This document shows positions 33,735 through 46,679 of a stretch of 64,000 nt of DNA, piece by piece. Position numbers and translations under genes: made by a program. The notes under the pieces are model-generated. The model had not been told where the DNA came from. It worked only from the letters and a program-made list of their open reading frames with translations, and did not search any database. This stretch comes from Argopecten irradians (Eukaryota; Mollusca; Bivalvia; Pectinida; Pectinidae), in the NCBI RefSeq assembly GCF_041381155.1, contig NC_091134.1, positions 8,030,755 through 8,094,754 on the forward strand, written 5' to 3'. Position 1 is the first letter of the stretch, and each line of letters begins with the position of its first letter.

Positions 33735-34712
33735 TAGACTTTAAGAGTGAAACTTTGTTTCTCTAATCATCTGAATTCTACTCACATCATCTACAACACG
33801 GGATGGCGCTACTGCAAAGACCAATGTCTTTGCATTTTAATCACAGATGGAATAACCCACAAAGAGGTTTTAAGCTGTTGGGAAAGTGATACAAAAGATA
33901 AATGTGAAATCTTTACAGATCACGGACAAAATGTGTATAATGACCATCACCGACAACGCGACGAAAAACAATCACCTCGTGTAATCAATGTCCGCATTAA
34001 AAGGGGTAGGGAACGTAAATCGACAATGGAACACGGTACATACAGTTAGAAAAATACTGATCGGTGCTCCCGCTCACGTTATCGGTGCAATGAGAGTGAC
34101 CATTCTTCATCTCGATGTCCAAACAGGAGAGAGACTGTAAAAGCATGCTTCAAATAAAACTCCACAGAACAACTTATCAGCAACTGCCCTCAGAAGAACA
34201 AACGGGTATGTCACTACTGTGGAGAAAAGGGACATACAAAGAGATTATGATAAAAAAACAACAAAACTAGAGGTAGCGAGAGACATGTATGGAGATTATA
34301 CACCGGAAATCATGGAAGAACAACATGCGAAGCAACATGATGAACAAAAACAGTGCTCGGGCTTCCAAATGTAAAGGAAACCAAAAACTGTCAGAGTAGT
34401 CAGGTGGTGGTTTGTTTAGGCACAAATGACATTTCAAAACACCACAATGTATCACAGAGGCGCTTTTTCAATTTGAAAATGCCTTCCCGGACACATCGCT
34501 GGGTGTTTGTAACATAATCCCACGGAAAGGGAAAAGCAATCGCATCCAGGAACTAAACGAAACCACAGAGAGTGCAAATAAGTTCATTGAAAAACTGTGT
34601 AAGAGAACAGAAAAACTATCATTGATTGACACTCGCAGTGGATTCGTACAAAATGGTACACCAAGTAAAGGTAAATATGATACCAATGATCCGAGTGATG
34701 TGCACATTAGTT
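33735..34712 (+). pseudogene. LINE ORF1: zinc knuckle plus SGNH-like domain
   Basis: CLCILITDGITHKEVLSCWE and an RxKRGRERK basic region are followed by CHYCGEKGHTKR, a CCHC knuckle whose last Cys is lost. Then VVVCLGTNDISKHH (SGNH block III, G-x-N-D), later IIPRKGKS and, near the end, DPSDVHIS (the D-x-x-H block of SGNH hydrolases). Frames change several times. Known Tx1/CR1-group LINEs can carry an esterase-like domain in ORF1; its role there may be in RNP assembly or membrane contact. Confidence 0.6.
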
Positions 34713-35149
34713 AAAGCGGTTCAGAAACATTATTGTCTCTCATTGTGGAGTTCTTAAACAATGATGAAATAAAGAAATACCCCAAACCCCTGCTCAACGC
34801 AAACACTTCCTCGGCATCAAGTCTACACCTCCTCTGAGAGACCGTGCTCAAAGGCCAGTAGACACGACAGAGCTCGAGGTGATGAGACAGCAGTTACAGG
34901 TACAACTGTCCCTTAAGGGACTAGCAAGTAATGAGTGTATACACTGTATACTTAACAGATTAACCAGTTCATATTGATTTGACTTGGAAATGTAAGTATT
35001 ATTTCTACATTCATATATATGTATATAAATAGTATTTGTTACTTTTTATAAATAAAATACATGTATCAATGGTTCTATAAAGTATCAGGGAAGAATTGGA
35101 AGTAAGAATACAAAACAAAATTATCTTTTATCTCTATCATATCAAAATA

Positions 35150-35900
35150 TATGAAAGATAACAGTATATATGTAGCATGCTTGAATGTGAATGGAATGAG
35201 AGATAATAAGAAAAGAGAGCGAATTTCTAGTTGGTTAAAAAGCCAGAAATATGATGTGGTATGTTAACAAGAAACACATCATACAGAAGGTAGGTATGGC
35301 GAGATGGAGTAATAATTGGAATGAAGTGGTAGCTTATGGAATAATGGGAAACATGATTCCAGGGGTGTAGCCATTCGGATCAATACAGAGATGAATATGG
35401 TAGAATATTAATCGGCAGAATAGGTTGTAAAAATAAAAAGTATGATATAATAAATATATACTGTCCTAATAAAGGAACAGATCGGAAAAAAATATAACTA
35501 ATTAGAATATAATTATGACAAATGCACATGAAAAAAATGTTTTGGGTGATTTTAACTGTGCTATAGACAAACAGAAAGATAGATACCCAAGCCGAAACAC
35601 TGGAGATATCGGTAAAATAGAACTGGACTCATTTCTGATAAATCAAAACCTTGAAGGTGTATGACGGGAAAGAAACCAAACTTGAGTAAATACATTTTTA
35701 AAAGACGCACGCCAAAATCTAGAATTGATCTAATTCTAACAGAAAGAACCCTAAATCATCTAATACATAGTGTAAAAGTCAAGAATGGTCCATACAGTGA
35801 CCATGATGTGATTTTATTTATACTTTCTTTGGAGAAATTAGAAAGAGGACCAGGGACCTGGAAAATAAGTTATAAAGTAATAACAAGCAATTTATTAAAA
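35150..35900 (+). pseudogene. LINE ORF2 endonuclease region
   Basis: YVACLNVNGMRDNKKRERIS starts the APE-type endonuclease (LNVNG block). Next come an interrupted Q-E-T-H block (QETHHTEG), GDFNCAIDKQKDRY (D-x-N block), SRIDLILTE and NGPYSDHDVI (S-D-H block). All the expected blocks are visible, but frames change between them. Confidence 0.7.
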
Positions 35901-36339
35901 AAATGATCTTAATCTTGCCGGGCTGTATGGAAAAATGAACAAAATTTATATGAAAATGTGATGGAATGGTGGGATATTACCAAAATAGAAATTAAGCTGT
36001 TGTGTATTGAAGTTGGAAAAACAATAAACATTTCGAAAAAGGAAATTAAACGCCTTGAAGACAAATTTAGAAAAATTAGAAGTGAACAACAGGGAATACA
36101 TTACTGATAATATTAGTGATATAAAGGAGAAAATCAACCTATTCTATACAAATCAAACTGATGCAGCCAGAATACGAAGTAGAATAGAAGCAGTCTTAGA
36201 AAAGAAATGCAGAAAATAAGCTATGGTTCAAAAATAAGGGAAAAGATGGTTATTACAAAACGGGAATTAACAATATATTAGAAGAACAAACAACATTCTA
36301 CTCTAATTTGTTCAAGACAGAAGAATAGGATGAAGATAA

Positions 36340-38226
36340 TACAAAATTGTTGACAGATAAAATTGAAAATAGACTATCAATTGAAGAAAGTAGGTTAATT
36401 GATCAGCCAATACAAGAAAAAGAAATCACAGATTCAATCGAAACATTAAAGAAGCATAAATCACCAGGAGATGATGGGATAATAAGTGAATTTCATCAAA
36501 TCTATTGGAAGTTGGTTATACATGAAACAACTCTCCTATTTAAAAAAAATATTTTCAGAGAACAAGCTTTCTAGCTCTCAAAACAAGAAGTTACTCAAAC
36601 TTTAATTTAAAAAGAGAGAGGGAGAGAAGACATTAAGCACTGGAGACCAATAACGCTATTAAATGGAGCCTTTCACCTCGACGGCCGGGGTTCGATCCCC
36701 GGCACGGACATGAAAAGGTCAGGGGTAACCTGCCCGATCACGTTGGATTTCTCCGATTTTCTCCCACATTAAGACCCCTCGCGCGCTTACATCCGGGCCA
36801 TCGAGAGTAATTTACATAAGTTGTATAACTTGTTTCTGAATCGATGTAAAATAAACAAAGTTTATTTTATATTTATATATGTAGATTACAAAATAATAGC
36901 AAAGATTCTTGCAAATTGAATTAAACATGTCCTTAAAAAATAATTCATCCTGACCATAAAGATTTTGTACCAGGAAAAAATATAATGGATGCAAACAGAA
37001 TGATCCAAGATATAATTGAATATAGTGATATGGAAAACCAAGATGGTGCTATCATTTTCCTTGATCAACAGAAAGCGTTTGACAGAATTGAATTGGGATG
37101 GGTAATGAAATGTTTGGACGAATTTAATTTTGGTAGGAACTTTTGAAATTGAATATGCGTTTAAAAGTCTGAAACATATATTCAAACTAATTGTTTTACT
37201 TTTAAGTTTTTCAATATATCAAGATCTGCCAGACAAGGATGTCAAATATCTCCCCTACAATGTTATATTACTATATTATACAAGCAGAAACTCTAGCATG
37301 TACAATCAGAGCGAACCCAAACATTAAAAGTATACAGATTCCTAACAATAATTCAATAGAGATTAAAATTAATACGTTTGTGGATGACACACAACTATTC
37401 AATAAAACAGAATAAAGTATAGGACCAGCTTTTAAAATATTAGAGGCATATGAAAAGGCACCAGGAGCAAAAATTAATTTAGAAAAAACTGAAGGTTTAT
37501 ATATTGGGGCATCAAAAAACACAGAATTCCAACTTTTGATGAAATAAAATGGAGGCAAATCTGGTATAATAAATATATTATTGTTGGAGGAGGAGTAGTG
37601 TTTTATAAGTCCTGGTATGAAAAAGGAGTGACAATAAACAATGATTTGATAAAAGATTATGTAACATGCTCCTTCTATACTTTTCAAGAATTTACAGAAA
37701 GATATAACATCAATACAAATTTTCTTCAATTTCAAGGTCTTATTTCATAGGTTAAAACATTTTTAAGGAGGCTAAATTTTGAAAATCATGTAGTATTTTA
37801 TCCAATTATTCCTAATAATTTGCTGTGTTTTATAAATAGCCTAAAAGGGACAAAATATTTCTATAAGATTATGGCCATATATGGTGATTTTATTTCACCT
37901 GGTAGAAGAAAATGGGAGAATCTATTTGATGAAATTGAATTGAATTGGGACAAACAATATATAGCAATCCTTTCAAGCTCACTAAAAACACAAAGCTACA
38001 ATGGTTTCAATACAGGGTAGTTCAAAATATCTTAACAACAAACTCATTTTTATATAAAGAAGGATTAGTTAATGATCCAATATGTAAACTCTATAATCTT
38101 GAATGTGAGAATATTGTTCATATTTTATGGGAATGCAGGGAGACTCAGAGATTTTTGCAAACTATAGAGACACTTTTAGATGCTTTGTATATCCCAAGCC
38201 AAGTTTTCTTTTTGGTATGTGTCTGA
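36340..38226 (+). pseudogene. LINE ORF2 reverse transcriptase and C-terminus
   Basis: EKEITDSIETLKKHKSPGDD opens the RT fingers. WRPITLLN is cut by the SINE and resumes as VDYKIIAKILAN. IIFLDQQKAFDRIE corresponds to motif A with Gln in place of the usual aromatic/Lys context, and FVDDTQLF is motif C. The thumb region is largely deleted. The tail has WFQYRVVQNILTTNSFLY and a C-x6-C...H-x4-C zinc motif. Several stops are present. Confidence 0.7.
36664..36868 (+). repeat. tRNA-derived SINE inserted in the LINE
   Basis: CGGGGTTCGATCCCCGGCAC is a tRNA T-arm with the pol III B box. It is followed by a conserved body (CCTGCCCGATCACGTTGGAT, TTTTCTCCCACATTAAGAC) and an A-rich tail (TAAAATAAACAAAG). 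The A-box half is missing, so it is 5'-truncated. It splits LINE codons for HWRPITLLN and VDYKIIAK. Flanks share only a short ATG, so the target duplication is not resolved. It is younger than the LINE. Confidence 0.8.
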
Positions 38227-38689
38227 ATGATAGACCTTCTCCATCAAATAGACTAGATAAATAAATTTTAATCATAATAAATGCACTTATTAATTTAATC
38301 CATGAGCATTATACTTCTCAAATACATATTGCTTGCAGCAACGGTTTTTTTGCTTTTTTTTTTCTCTAGCCCAGTCTCTTTCTCTTTTATCTCTGTTCTC
38401 TTCCTTTCTGACTCAATCTGTTGTTTACTACTCTAATTCTCTTTTCCTTTTCTTGTCTATTCTAATGTGTATGTATGTGTGTAAAGTTGAGTATGTAAGT
38501 GAGGACTTTTCTTGTTTGTGAGAAAAATAGAATATATATATATGTATGTGAGAACATGTATGTGAGAGTAGGTGCGTGTATGTGGTGTAAGTGGTATGAA
38601 TGCTGTGTGATGCCTTTATTTATACCAACAGCTCAATTATGTTTAGTTAATTAATTATGATCATTAAGATTACTAAGGAAGACTTGAAA

Positions 38690-39115
38690 GGACCTAAAAT
38701 AATGATGAGTGATTATGAAAATGAGGATGAGTTATATATGATGATGGTGATGAATGATAATGATGATATGAATGATAAAGATGATGAATGATAATGACGA
38801 TGAATGATAATGTTGATGAGATGATAATAAAGATGATATGATAAAAAAGATGATGAGGATGATGATGGATGATAACAGCATTGATGATGGGTGACCATGA
38901 TGATGAGGATGAGTGTGAAAATGACGAGTTACTGTAAAAATTATGAGTAAATTTAAATGATGAAAGGATTTGATTGGTGAAAGTGATGATGAATGGCGAT
39001 GACTTATGAGAATGATAGTTTTAAGTGTGTTGATGAGGATCAATTATGATGGATGAGGATGAACTTTTAGATGTGAATGAAAATCTGTTGAGAATGATAA
39101 TGATGATAAGAAATA
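38690..39115 (+). repeat. GAT-rich microsatellite, imperfect
   Basis: Runs of GATGAT, GATAAT and GATGAGGAT with interruptions, about 425 bp, between two LINE copies. Confidence 0.9.
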
Positions 39116-39119
39116 ATGC

Positions 39120-40920
39120 GCATGATCAGAAGGAATATGATAAACTATATAATTTAAAAATAATAAATTTAACTGTTTTGTCTGTATGTATTACTGCTTT
39201 TGGAAAAAAATAAAAAAAATTACAAAAAATAAAATGGACAAAAACAAATGTGAAGACTTTAGGGATTAACCATAGATATTTGATAGATGATGCAAAAATT
39301 TGAAGAGAGAAAATTATCAAATTAAAAAACTGTCTGCAGATATGGAAAACAAGAAACCTAACTTTTAAAGGTAAAGTGCTAATCATCAAATCACTGGTCA
39401 TATCAACCATAGCTTATGAAATAAAAATAAGGGGAATTCTAGAAAAAATACAACAAAGAAATAATTAAATTAATGTGGGATTTCATATGGAATGGGAAAA
39501 TTCATCAAATAGAAAGAAAGCTGTGTTGCTATAGCATAGAATAAGGAGGCATGGGAATGATTGATATTGAAGACTTTTCACACAGTAAACCAATAAAAAC
39601 CATTCACAAAATTCTTATCAGCAACATAGAGAATTGGAACATTATAGGTAAAGTTTTTCTCGCAAAAATAGACAGCAAGTATGCCACAAACAATTTTCTA
39701 TGTTCATGTTCAGACTTAAAAGGAATCGACATCACTAGAATACTTCTTAAATTTACTCTGATATTCTTAGCATGGACAAAGATTTTAGGCCAAGGGCTAA
39801 CATAAAATAAAAAATGGAATTTTTTTCACAACCTCTTTGGGAATATCAATATCCCATTTCAAAATAAACCATTATTCATACAGTCATTTTTGAAAAGTGG
39901 ACTCAGGGATGAAGAAAAAAACATTGTCTAATCAACTGATATTTCAAAAACTTAACAACACGCAAAATTGGATAGCAGAAATCTGTTAGATTAGGAACTC
40001 CATTCCTCAAAATTTTCTCAGAACGCTTAAGGTCATTAATACCCCAGAGGCCATAAACATACATTAATGTAGTCTAAGCAAAACTGGAATTGTTCATAAA
40101 TAATGAAATGAAAATGTGTATGTCTATGGAAACAAAAACAAAAATTCCTGAGACAAAAAACATACCATGAGTATCATTCGACAGTCTTTTTTTGAAAAAA
40201 AAAAAAAAAAAAAACAGACAAAAATGTGAAATAAAATGGGAAAATGAACTATAAACAACATTTATTTGGGACAAAATATGGAGTAATAGCAAAGGTAATT
40301 TAACTGCAACCAGTAATAAGATTAAGGAATTTAACTGGAAATGTCGGCATCAAATAGTATATACTGAATATAAGCTCAGTCTCAATAGATCAAATTGAAT
40401 GTGCCATCTTTGCAGTAATGATATAGAAACCATAAGTCATTTATTTTTTCATTGTCAATTTACAAAACATGTATAGAAATTGTGAAAAATGAAATTCTAA
40501 CGCAGGATCAATTGCAACCAGCTTGGATAGAACTAAATGAAATAAACCTTTTGATAGGATTTCACCAAAGTCCAACTGATACTCCAGTTACAAACACAGT
40601 GATTTTTACAATAAAATGGGTAATTTAGAAAGTGAATAATATTATAAAATATCAAAACAAAAGAACAACACCAACTGTGCCTTTAATATATTTAAAACTA
40701 TTTTTCGGTAAAATGTTCAGCTTTTTATGAAAGTATACAATAAAAAAAATCAGCTCGGCAAAGGTTACAGGTATTATTAGAAACTACTCTAAATTATTAC
40801 ATATTATAAACAGATAAATTTCCAATTACCTCCCCTTACACTGTTAAAGTCAAGGAGCGAATAAGTAAATCTAGATTATTAATGTAAAACAAGTGTAAAT
40901 AAAGAAGCTTTATATATAAA
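39120..40920 (+). mobile_element. second L1/Tx1-like LINE fragment (3' part of ORF2)
   Basis: WKTRNLTFKGKVLIIKSLVI, GMIDIEDFSHSKPIKTIHKI and NNFLCSCSDLKGIDITR are the connection region after an RT. MCHLCSNDIETISHLFFHC is the C-terminal C-x2-C...H-x4-C motif, and an AATAAAG-rich end lies near 40,900. It lacks the 5' half and has many stops plus an A20 run near 40,195. It is related to, but a different copy from, the LINE to its left. Confidence 0.68.
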
Positions 40921-41375
40921 TAACAATCGTAAGACACTAGATAATTACTTGGTCATAATCAAAGAAGACAAACATACCGCTAATACAAAACAAATGTTAA
41001 TCGAAGGTATAGACGAATCAACCTATTCGTATTGAGCAATGATATAAGCGACCTTCCGGTTAAAACTTCCGGACACGGTGACCAGCAGGTTTTGATTGAA
41101 GTCACAAGTGAGTAATGTTGTACGTGTATTTACGTGTAATCTCGATATAATCATTACTACTTTTGACATTATGTACTTATAATAATATATCAGTATAGAT
41201 TAGTTTTTTAAAATGACATGTTTTGATGCATGATGTAATGAGAAAGATAAAGCACTCGCCGCTCAGAGCTGAAATCTGACGTATTTCTTGTGAAGTGATC
41301 CAGCAGCGATTACAATGGGAGGATTTATTCAACATTACTTACATTCTTGAAAAAAAATCTTGAAAAAAAAATCCA
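40921..41375. other. no gene seen
   Basis: AT-rich. CCTTCCGGTTAAAACTTCCGG and a CACAAGTGAGTAATG donor-like site near 41,108 could mark a non-coding exon edge, but nothing supports it further. Confidence 0.3.
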
Positions 41376-41540
41376 CGGACATATGCCATATATGGAATGA
41401 GACACTGTATGCTAAGACAACAAAAGTAAATCAAATTTAATTAGAAAAAAAACCCAGATTAAACATCAATTTATTGTCCAAAATGGTAAATATCTTTTAT
41501 GCTCTGTAGTGTCGGTGATGGAGCAGATCTTTAATGTGAC
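41376..41540 (+). repeat. dispersed repeat, copy 1 of 3
   Basis: ATATGGAATGAGACAC...GATTAAACATCAATTTATTG...GCTCTGTAGTG...GTGATGGA matches the copies at 62,600-62,770 (same strand) and 56,165-56,300 (opposite strand). Probably the end of a non-autonomous DNA element. Confidence 0.55.
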
Positions 41541-42289
41541 TCTTGCAAGGGGCATTAAATTGTAAACTTTTGATTTTCAATTACCAATAGCTATCTTTTA
41601 ATTCATCAAGAAGGACTACCTAAAAGAATTAAACAAATTAATCTTAAAAAATAAGTACTGCCTTGGAATTTCTGCAATGAAATTAAAAAAATTAGTAATG
41701 GCGAAAATGACATAATCATACAAATTTACATTTCTCAAATTTTTTTTCAGGTTTAGATAATCCCAAAAGATTTCAAAATTTTTATTGTTTCAATAAGACA
41801 CATGAAAATGTGTTAAATGAGGACATATTAGTATACATAGGCATTATATTAGAGGTACGGAATTTTGTAATAGTAATTCTGTTTTGTTCAGATTACTTTG
41901 TTAAATAATTTTCGAAAAAAGTATATGTTTTTCTTTTTTTAATTTTTAACAAAATCAACCTTTGCACGAGGATTCTATGTCCGCAAACCATTTTGGTATA
42001 AATGCGTCACATAGACTTTGTGCAACTTCATGCTTATAATTCACTGTCAAATAAATATGTGAAACCAGTCTCATTAAAAACCTGTTTAACCTTATCTAAC
42101 CATTTGAACCGCATTTGTCCATTGAGACTTAAACTCGACATTAGTCTATATAAGATATTGCTTATAATTACCGTCGGTATATTATTTTCATTTGACAAAA
42201 GGTTGTTCTAAAATTTAACATTCTAAGCTTATTCTATTATTTCTAATTGATATCTTCCTCGAGTACCCAGGTGTGCCAGCCCTAACATC
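41541..42289. other. no gene seen
   Basis: AT-rich. It may include the decayed 3' part of the minus-strand LINE next to it, but no motif is readable. Confidence 0.35.
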
Positions 42290-43085
42290 TAAAATTATTT
42301 TGCAAATTTTAAGATGAGTTTGTTCTAAAAGTTTTATCTTTGTATCCCCATAATTCTGACCCACATAGCAAAATCGGTTCAACTAACTTTTTAAATAGCT
42401 TATGTTGTAGATCTTCTGGGTTATTTTCGATTAAAAAAACTGAAAATATAGATTTTGGTGCCTGTTCTATAAGCCTCTGTGTAGCCACCACACAATTTCC
42501 GTTAAATTTAAAAGTATTTCCGAGATATGTAAAGCAGTCTACAATTTCCAATATTTCATTATCGAGTATATAGTTGTTTTGCTAAATATCATTACTTTAG
42601 TTTTATTAATATTTACTTCTACCATCCATACTTTACAATATTCGCTGAAATTATTCAGTGCAGCATGCATACCTTAATTCAACACTTTCCGCAAGAATAA
42701 CACTATCATCAGTATATTATAGTACAACTACTTCTAGTAAAATATGTAATTCTCTTGTTATAATAATTTGGAGAGAAGTACTACATTTGGATATGAAAAA
42801 ATTCCTCCAGATCGTTTAGAAACACAGAAAACAAAAAAGGAGAGAGATTCTCACCTTTGCGTACCCCGACTTGAAAAGGAAAAAAGTCAGAAATTTCACA
42901 CAGGATTGATAATATCGTACATATTGTATATTGTTTTGAAACATTTACCCTTTAAAACTTGTTTTGTCATTTTTTTCCAGTCCTACTCGCCAGATAGTAT
43001 CATCGAATGCTTTACAAAAATTAACGAATGTGCAATAAAGTTTTCTATCATTTGATGTGTAAAGAGAAATTAAAATATTCCAAAA
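42290..43085 (-). mobile_element. LINE reverse-transcriptase fragment
   Basis: On minus: KLYCTFVNFCKAFDDTIWR (RT motif A, with Asn where the catalytic Asp is expected), VGVRKGENLSPFLFSVFLND, YTDDSVILA (motif C), and FTYLGNTFKFNGNCVVATQR...VEPILLCGSELWGY (post-RT region). Frames change at least three times. This family is common in molluscs; I do not assign the clade. Confidence 0.72.
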
Positions 43086-44312
43086 CAACTATTGTCAACG
43101 CATTGCCATGTACATCCCTAAGACCCAGATTTGACACTTCAAAATTGAATGTGTTGACCATTGCAGAAAAATTAAGACCACACAATTGCTTCAACCAGGT
43201 GATAAATTAACATAATGGATTTCTATCATTTGTACTATTGTTTCATTAACAATATCAAAATAATACATGTATAAATCAATTACCAACATTGAACAATGAT
43301 AATGCTAACAGCAAAGTTCATACGTGTATTGGTTTTTGTCACATTTATGTCATAATATATAACATGTATGTGGAGAAATGACATACCGGGTACATAACAG
43401 CTGTTAACTTAAGAAAAGAAGGGGAAAACAAAACAGAAAACCCACATATTTTAAATCGTAACACTTTCAATTTCTTTGTACATGCAGTAGATGATTTCAT
43501 TAACTCATTTCCCAAGGTAACATTTACAGATGTGGAAAGTGTTTGGGAGCCACAAGAGGTCAGAGTGTGAATAAAAAGTGGAGAACCCTTCGCAAGGGAG
43601 GAATAACAACTTTCAATTTTCATTTGGTTCATAGCTCCTTTGTTTGACTGGTTTTATTAATTGTTGAGTGTATTGCCTGTTACAATGCAAAAACACAGGT
43701 TACTATTTGAATACTAAACTGTTTCAAGCCCGTGTGCCAGTTAGTATTTGGTTATCAACCTGCGTCTGTGCATAGCTACAGGATATTGTACATGACTGAG
43801 AACACAGGGGCTTGTTACTATAGTTGTACGTAAAATCGATATTGGAGAAATAAAGGTTCCATGTAACACTATTTAAAATCGCAAGAGTAAGGTTGACGTA
43901 TTTCTATATAATACGTGTATGTCAGAGGTCAGCGCGTGACCAAGCATCTTCATTCGGAAATGAAGTAATCGGAGTTTACTAGTTTCATTGAGGCGAAGTG
44001 AAAATGTAAATGTTTAAATGTTGGTTGAAAGTAGTATCCTCCTATAGCCGCTGGCATCTTTCTGGTTCTTCAGAAATACTGACATGCTAACCATTCGATT
44101 GTTTCGTCGCATATATTTTGGATTCTGCAGGAAAAAACGAAGAGAAGGTATTCCGATGCATACCTCCTCTTCGGTTAATAACCATTATGTAATACCCTTC
44201 TTGGTGTAACAAACCAATATATAGCTTCTGAAAAATCCATTAAGTATGGAAGGGACAACCTGTGGCTATTAGGAATGTGTAAAGTTCTTTTCTGCTATAC
44301 ATCATGTTATAT
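43086..44312. other. no gene assigned
   Basis: A 120 bp open stretch on plus near 43,447-43,570 (NRNTFNFFVHAVDDFINSFP then TFTDVESVWEPQEVRV) looks protein-like, but I cannot place it. The rest shows nothing. Confidence 0.3.
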
Positions 44313-44447
44313 AGTGCATTTGGCCTTATACTATGTAAACAGTTTCCTTTTCTATCTGATTCCCCAGACGTATTAATAAAATGTATATGTTGTGGGGAAG
44401 GTCTTGTAGAAATAAAATGCCCTTTGGTCATGCAATGTGAAACTTAA
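44313..44447 (+). pseudogene. YqaJ-like exonuclease remnant
   Basis: 45 codons read SAFGLILCKQFPFLSDSPDV then CICCGEGLVEIKCPLVMQCE. PFL-x-x-SPDG...CC-G-x-G-x-(L/V)E-(I/V)KCP is the catalytic stretch of YqaJ/lambda-Exo-type nucleases, with the Asp, Glu and Lys of the active site present and Gly changed to Val after the Asp. It ends at TAA and has no flanking domain, so it is a fragment. Such genes are abundant in mollusc genomes, usually within mobile elements. Confidence 0.55.
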
Positions 44448-45407
44448 ACATTTTTTTGTAAATAATCTCTTCCTAAATAGAAAAATAAAATGGTACATTT
44501 TTTTAGAAAGTAGAGTGGGTCTTCCATGGTCAGTACAGCACAATTCAACACCTTCCTAAAGTTCCATGAGTATTCAGCAAAAACCAGCTAACACTTTAAT
44601 TCCTTCATTCAAACCAGCAAACATGTGGAGCTTCAGTGTTGTACTTCTTGTATATCAAAATATGCAGGAGCCCTGCAGGAACGCCGCATGAGCATCTCGC
44701 ATCTTTGCAGGAGCGGTGGGCTCCGGTTACCAAAAAGGACAATCTAGAACATAACACTGAGAAAAACGATTAGCCACAAGCAAATGTTGACCTTCTTGTG
44801 TAATGTAGTTGCGGACACTGGCAGATCTTCCAGACTATTACTTCACAAATTAAGAGGGCCCAGCGTGTCCCCAATCTAATTATCAGCTGTCAACAGATAA
44901 GGCTATATCTGATATAGAAAAACACTAAATAATACAGAACATAGAAAAAAAAACCAACAAAACATAAAGATTATAGAAAAATAGCACATTATGTTATATA
45001 TGTAAATAAGAAACATAATGTACCGGTGTACATGTATACTATGGCTCATGTGCATGCACATGTATGCTTAGATTTGTACCTATTTGAAAAAGAACAAATA
45101 AATCATATTTGAAATTCAGAATGCATTTAATGTATGTGTATACAACGATTTATAAGTCTCACTTATAAATCCTTGATATATATGTATTTATCTAATCTCC
45201 TCCAACAATGTTAGAGATATAGCACGACGAGACACTTTTGGAACATTACGTCGTGTCTAACAGTCGATAGATAGCAAAATAACGTCCGATAAAAAACGGC
45301 TGACCAGTCGACTCTCATGTTATGGGAGTAATATCTCACCATGACAACAAAGGTAACTTGTATAAATCTATGAAAGCAGTCGAAGAACCTGATAAACAAC
45401 AATAATT
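44448..45407. other. no gene seen
   Basis: Unique-looking sequence with a GC-richer patch near 44,665-44,720. No coding or RNA signal recognised. Confidence 0.4.
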
Positions 45408-45604
45408 AATTGAAATTATCAATGTTAAATCTAAAATAATTTGCATTAAAGCAAGCTATTTCTGTCTTGTTAGAATTAGGGGCAAGGAACATAACTCTGT
45501 ACCCTTTTAGCTTAGATGGCAAGAATGATAGCGTTTAGCTGATCACGATCTTTCAATATTTAATAGCCGCCATTATACAATCTATCAGTTTTGGAAAATT
45601 TCTC
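45408..45604 (+). repeat. Ngaro repeat A1
   Basis: About 197 bp, e.g. CAAGCTATTTCTGTCTTGTT and CTTAGATGGCAAGAATGA. A near copy is at 50,221-50,418. Confidence 0.9.
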
Positions 45605-45628
45605 GATAACTAATCCATCTCAATCGAC

Positions 45629-46590
45629 ATGGGAAAAGAAAAAAAAAATCACAAAGGACAAGCGCGAGGGGTCGCGGAAAACGCCCATCCCGTTTACCAT
45701 CAAGGTTCCAAGACGACGGGCAGGCTAGCAATGGGAAAAAAAGGAGAGAGAATGACACCGGCATGGCCGCTGAAAACGCACCCTCGACAATCTCACAGTC
45801 TGAGATCAAGGACGGCGACACCGGATAGGCCCATTTACTTTGATGCGAGACCGTCTACGTCAGGTAATGTAGATATTGGGACTAACGAACCAACAGCCGA
45901 ATGGGTAATGGTCCCCGAAATGGATCCCCGTCCCACTACCAGTGTATTTGACGACATTGGAGGGCATGTTCCATTGAGTTTGAAGGAGAAGATATGGGCG
46001 GGGGATGTTTTTAGAGGACTCAACCTACTTACAAAATCAGCGAGGAACCTTAACAATGACCTTGACCAAGCTGGGGGACCCTGTTATGAAAAACGGGAAA
46101 TTGGTTGTTCAGAAGCGAATGTATGTTAAACCTATCACAAACATACACCACTGGACGAGCTCGTTCATGGTTTTGGAGAAATGTCCAGAGAAGGCACAAG
46201 AACTTCTTAGATATATGCGGGATATGATTGGCAGCAAATAGATCGTCCTCAAACGAATGGTCAAAATATGAAGAACAATATCGTTTAAAGGAGACACGCT
46301 ACCTTAGCTCTTCGTGAGGGTCATTGTTAGCGAGCTGTGGTTGCTGTATATGTCCAACAGTGGCCCGGTGCAAAGGAAGGTAACTCCCACTCAAACTTCA
46401 AACGAGTGTTTCAAGACAAATAAGGTCGGTGAGGGGAAACCTAACAATTTTCGTACACCACGATCAAAAGATTGTTGTTGGGGGGTTAAAAAAGGACATT
46501 GCTCCTTTGGAATTCAGTGCAAATTCTTTCACGTGTGCGCAGTCTGTGGAGGACAACATCCTAGTTCCAAGTGCAACAAAAAATAACTCT
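45629..46590 (+). other. Ngaro gag-like region (fossil)
   Basis: A basic N-terminus, a central region and, near 46,470-46,580, a Cys/His-rich segment (GHCSFGIQCKFFHVC and CGGQHPSSKC) likely to bind nucleic acid, as in gag proteins of YR elements. Confidence 0.6.
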
Positions 46591-46679
46591 TTGTACTCTT
46601 TAGGCTACTCCCCAATTAAAATAGAACCCCTGTCTAATCTCTCTCAATCTATCCTCAAAAATCATTAGCAAATGAATTA

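Larger units (their letters stand above)
33735..38290 (+). mobile_element. L1/Tx1-like LINE, decayed, interrupted by a SINE
   Basis: The order on plus is ORF1 (33,735-34,712), endonuclease (35,150-35,900), reverse transcriptase (36,340-37,540) and a C-terminal zinc motif (38,020-38,200). Motifs include ILGDFN-type and IDLILTE (endonuclease), LKKHKSPGDDGI, HWRPITLLN, LDQQKAFDRIE and FVDDTQLF (RT), and CKLYNLECENIVHILWEC (zinc knuckle). Many stops and shifts are present. A large part of the region after the RT is missing between about 37,540 and 37,580. A SINE sits at 36,664-36,868 inside the RT. Clade assignment is by motif style and could be another L1-group clade. Confidence 0.75.

Noticed and set aside
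36690-36715. Functional tRNA gene at the GGTTCGATCCC box
   Set aside because: Only the T-arm half is present, followed by a SINE body and A-rich tail.
38713-39043. His/Ser-rich proteins on minus
   Set aside because: They are translations of the GAT-rich microsatellite.
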